A DNA stretch of 5,114 bases, taken from NCBI GenBank assembly GCA_021767525.1, contig JAASTF010000248.1, positions 1-5,114 on the forward strand, given 5' to 3'. The DNA comes from Paracoccaceae bacterium. Lineage in GTDB: Bacteria; Pseudomonadota; Alphaproteobacteria; Rhodobacterales; Rhodobacteraceae. The notes under the pieces are model-generated. The model made no database searches and was not told where the DNA came from. It saw only the letters and a program-made list of their open reading frames with translations. The translations under genes were made by a program, and so were the position numbers. Within the stretch, counting starts at the first letter, position 1. Every line of letters begins with the position of its first letter. Positions 3,861 to 5,114 of the stretch are shown here, piece after piece.

Positions 3861-5114
3861 GTGAACGACACGCCGGAAACCCCTGAAAACGAAGACGAAA
3901 ATGGCCCTGACCGCCCCGAGCATGCAGGCCCTTCGATCTCGATCACGGACGAGCTGAAGTCATCCTATCTCGACTATGCGATGTCGGTGATCGTCAGCCG
4001 CGCAATTCCCGATCTGCGCGACGGTCTGAAACCGGTGCATCGGCGCATCCTTTACGCGATGCACGAGACCGGCAACACGCATGACAAATCCTATCGCAAA
4101 TCGGCACGTCCCGTCGGCGACGTGATGGGGAAATACCACCCCCACGGCGACAGCGCGATCTACGACGCATTGGTGCGGATGGCGCAGGATTTCTCGATGT
4201 CGCTGCCTTTGCTGGACGGCCAGGGGAACTTTGGCTCGATGGACGGCGACAGCCCCGCCGCCATGCGCTATACCGAGGTGCGCATGGACAAGCCCGCCGC
4301 CGCCCTTCTTGCCGATATCGAGAAGGAGACGGTGGATTTTCAGGACAATTACGACGGCAAAGACCGCGAACCCACTGTCTTGCCCGCGCGTTTCCCCAAC
4401 ATGCTGGTCAACGGCGCGGGCGGTATCGCCGTTGGCATGGCCACCAACATCCCGCCCCATAACCTGGGCGAGGTGGTGGATGCCACGCTGGCCCTGATCG
4501 ACGACCCCGACCTCAGCAGCGAACAGCTGATCGAGTATATCCCCGGGCCCGATTTCCCCACGGGCGGCATCCTTTTGGGCCGCTCCGGCGCGCGAAAGGC
4601 CTATTTGGAGGGGCGCGGCAGCGTCATCATCCGCTCGAAAACCCGGGTCGAGGAGATCCGCAAAGACCGCTACGCCATCGTCATCGACGAAATTCCCTAC
4701 CAGGTGAACAAGGCGACGATGATCGAAAAGATCGCCGAGCAGGTGCGCGAGAAAAAGATCGAAGGCATCGCCCACGTCCAGGACGAATCCGACCGCGACG
4801 GCGTGCGCGTGGTGATCGAATTGAAACGCGACGCCACCCCCGACGTTGTGCTGAACCAGCTGTTCCGTTTCACGCCGATGCAAACCTATTTCGGCTGCAA
4901 CATGCTGGCGCTGAACGGTGGCCGCCCGGAAACGCTGACCTTGCGGCGGTTCCTGACCTCGTTCATCTCGTTCCGTGAAGAGGTGGTTGCCCGCCGCACC
5001 GCCTATGACCTGCGCAAGGCGCGCGAGCGCAGCCACGTGCTGTGCGGTCTGGCTGTCGCCGTCAGCAATGTCGACGAGGTGGTGGCCACCATCCGTGCAA
5101 GCGCCGACGCCGCC
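3861..5114 (+). CDS. gyrA: DNA gyrase subunit A, N-terminal part (runs off right edge)
   Basis: GyrA is the breakage-reunion subunit of gyrase (A2B2), which introduces negative supercoils using ATP hydrolysed by GyrB. The first 418 codons of a protein usually near 900 residues are present. They cover the winged-helix and tower regions and the start of the coiled coil; the C-terminal DNA-wrapping domain lies outside. The catalytic pair is R136-Y137 in AAMRYTEVR. The quinolone-resistance region reads YHPHGDSAIYDALVRMAQ, with S98 and D102 at the positions of E. coli S83 and D87, the usual sensitive state. The start is GTG 3861, because an in-frame TAG lies 30 bases upstream and the next Met is residue 41, inside the conserved SYLDYAMSVIV block. 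Residues 2-24 are acidic and Pro-rich, and the N-terminus is about 15 residues longer than in E. coli. The ribosome binding site is weak. Confidence 0.97.
   Translation, partial: MNDTPETPENEDENGPDRPEHAGPSISITDELKSSYLDYAMSVIVSRAIPDLRDGLKPVHRRILYAMHETGNTHDKSYRKSARPVGDVMGKYHPHGDSAIYDALVRMAQDFSMSLPLLDGQGNFGSMDGDSPAAMRYTEVRMDKPAAALLADIEKETVDFQDNYDGKDREPTVLPARFPNMLVNGAGGIAVGMATNIPPHNLGEVVDATLALIDDPDLSSEQLIEYIPGPDFPTGGILLGRSGARKAYLEGRGSVIIRSKTRVEEIRKDRYAIVIDEIPYQVNKATMIEKIAEQVREKKIEGIAHVQDESDRDGVRVVIELKRDATPDVVLNQLFRFTPMQTYFGCNMLALNGGRPETLTLRRFLTSFISFREEVVARRTAYDLRKARERSHVLCGLAVAVSNVDEVVATIRASADAA

Noticed and set aside
4149..4170. Quinolone-resistance substitutions in gyrA
   Set aside because: Residues equivalent to E. 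coli S83 and D87 are Ser and Asp, the usual sensitive state.
3960..5036. Long 358-codon minus-strand open frame opposite gyrA
   Set aside because: It is exactly antisense to well-conserved GyrA sequence. Its translation is rich in His, Val, Ala, Gly and Asp with no domain, as expected from the complement of GC-biased codons.

Overview
The window looks like chromosomal DNA from a marine-type alphaproteobacterium of the Rhodobacterales (Roseobacter group). It is GC-rich, with strongly GC-biased third codon positions. It carries an HemB without zinc cysteines, a Usg-family protein, a GyrA with a long acidic N-terminus, and the palindromic GGGGCGCTGCCCC / CCCCGGGGTATTTG repeats I associate with that order. 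The placement comes from recognising protein families and motifs by eye, not from a search.

Layout, left to right. (1) 1-660, minus strand: the first 220 codons of mfd, the transcription-repair coupling factor, running off the left edge. (2) 620-1228, minus strand: a four-helix membrane protein whose 3' end overlaps the mfd start by 41 bases, so the two are probably co-transcribed. (3) 1229-1340: a divergent intergenic region with a small odd palindrome. (4) 1341-2342, plus strand: hemB, a heme biosynthesis enzyme. (5) A good sigma70-like promoter at 2393-2421, then 2485-3045: a small exported YSC84/DUF500-family protein with a Tat-like signal and possible lipid anchor, closed by a clear intrinsic terminator. 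(6) 3046-3396: no gene; it holds the terminator and two head-to-head copies of a 64-base structured palindromic element around a 122-base core. (7) 3397-3666, minus strand: a Usg-like protein. (8) 3667-3860: a divergent regulatory region with a perfect 10-base inverted repeat and a likely gyrA promoter. (9) 3861-5114, plus strand: the first 418 codons of gyrA, running off the right edge.

Most genes are housekeeping: repair coupled to transcription (mfd), tetrapyrrole synthesis (hemB) and DNA supercoiling (gyrA). Apart from the mfd pair they look like separate transcription units and not one pathway. I found no convincing new multi-gene system. The parts most worth a second look are non-coding: the paired structured repeats at 3136-3385 and the inverted repeat in the usg-gyrA divergent region. 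The start-site and overlap arrangement of the membrane gene and mfd is also notable.
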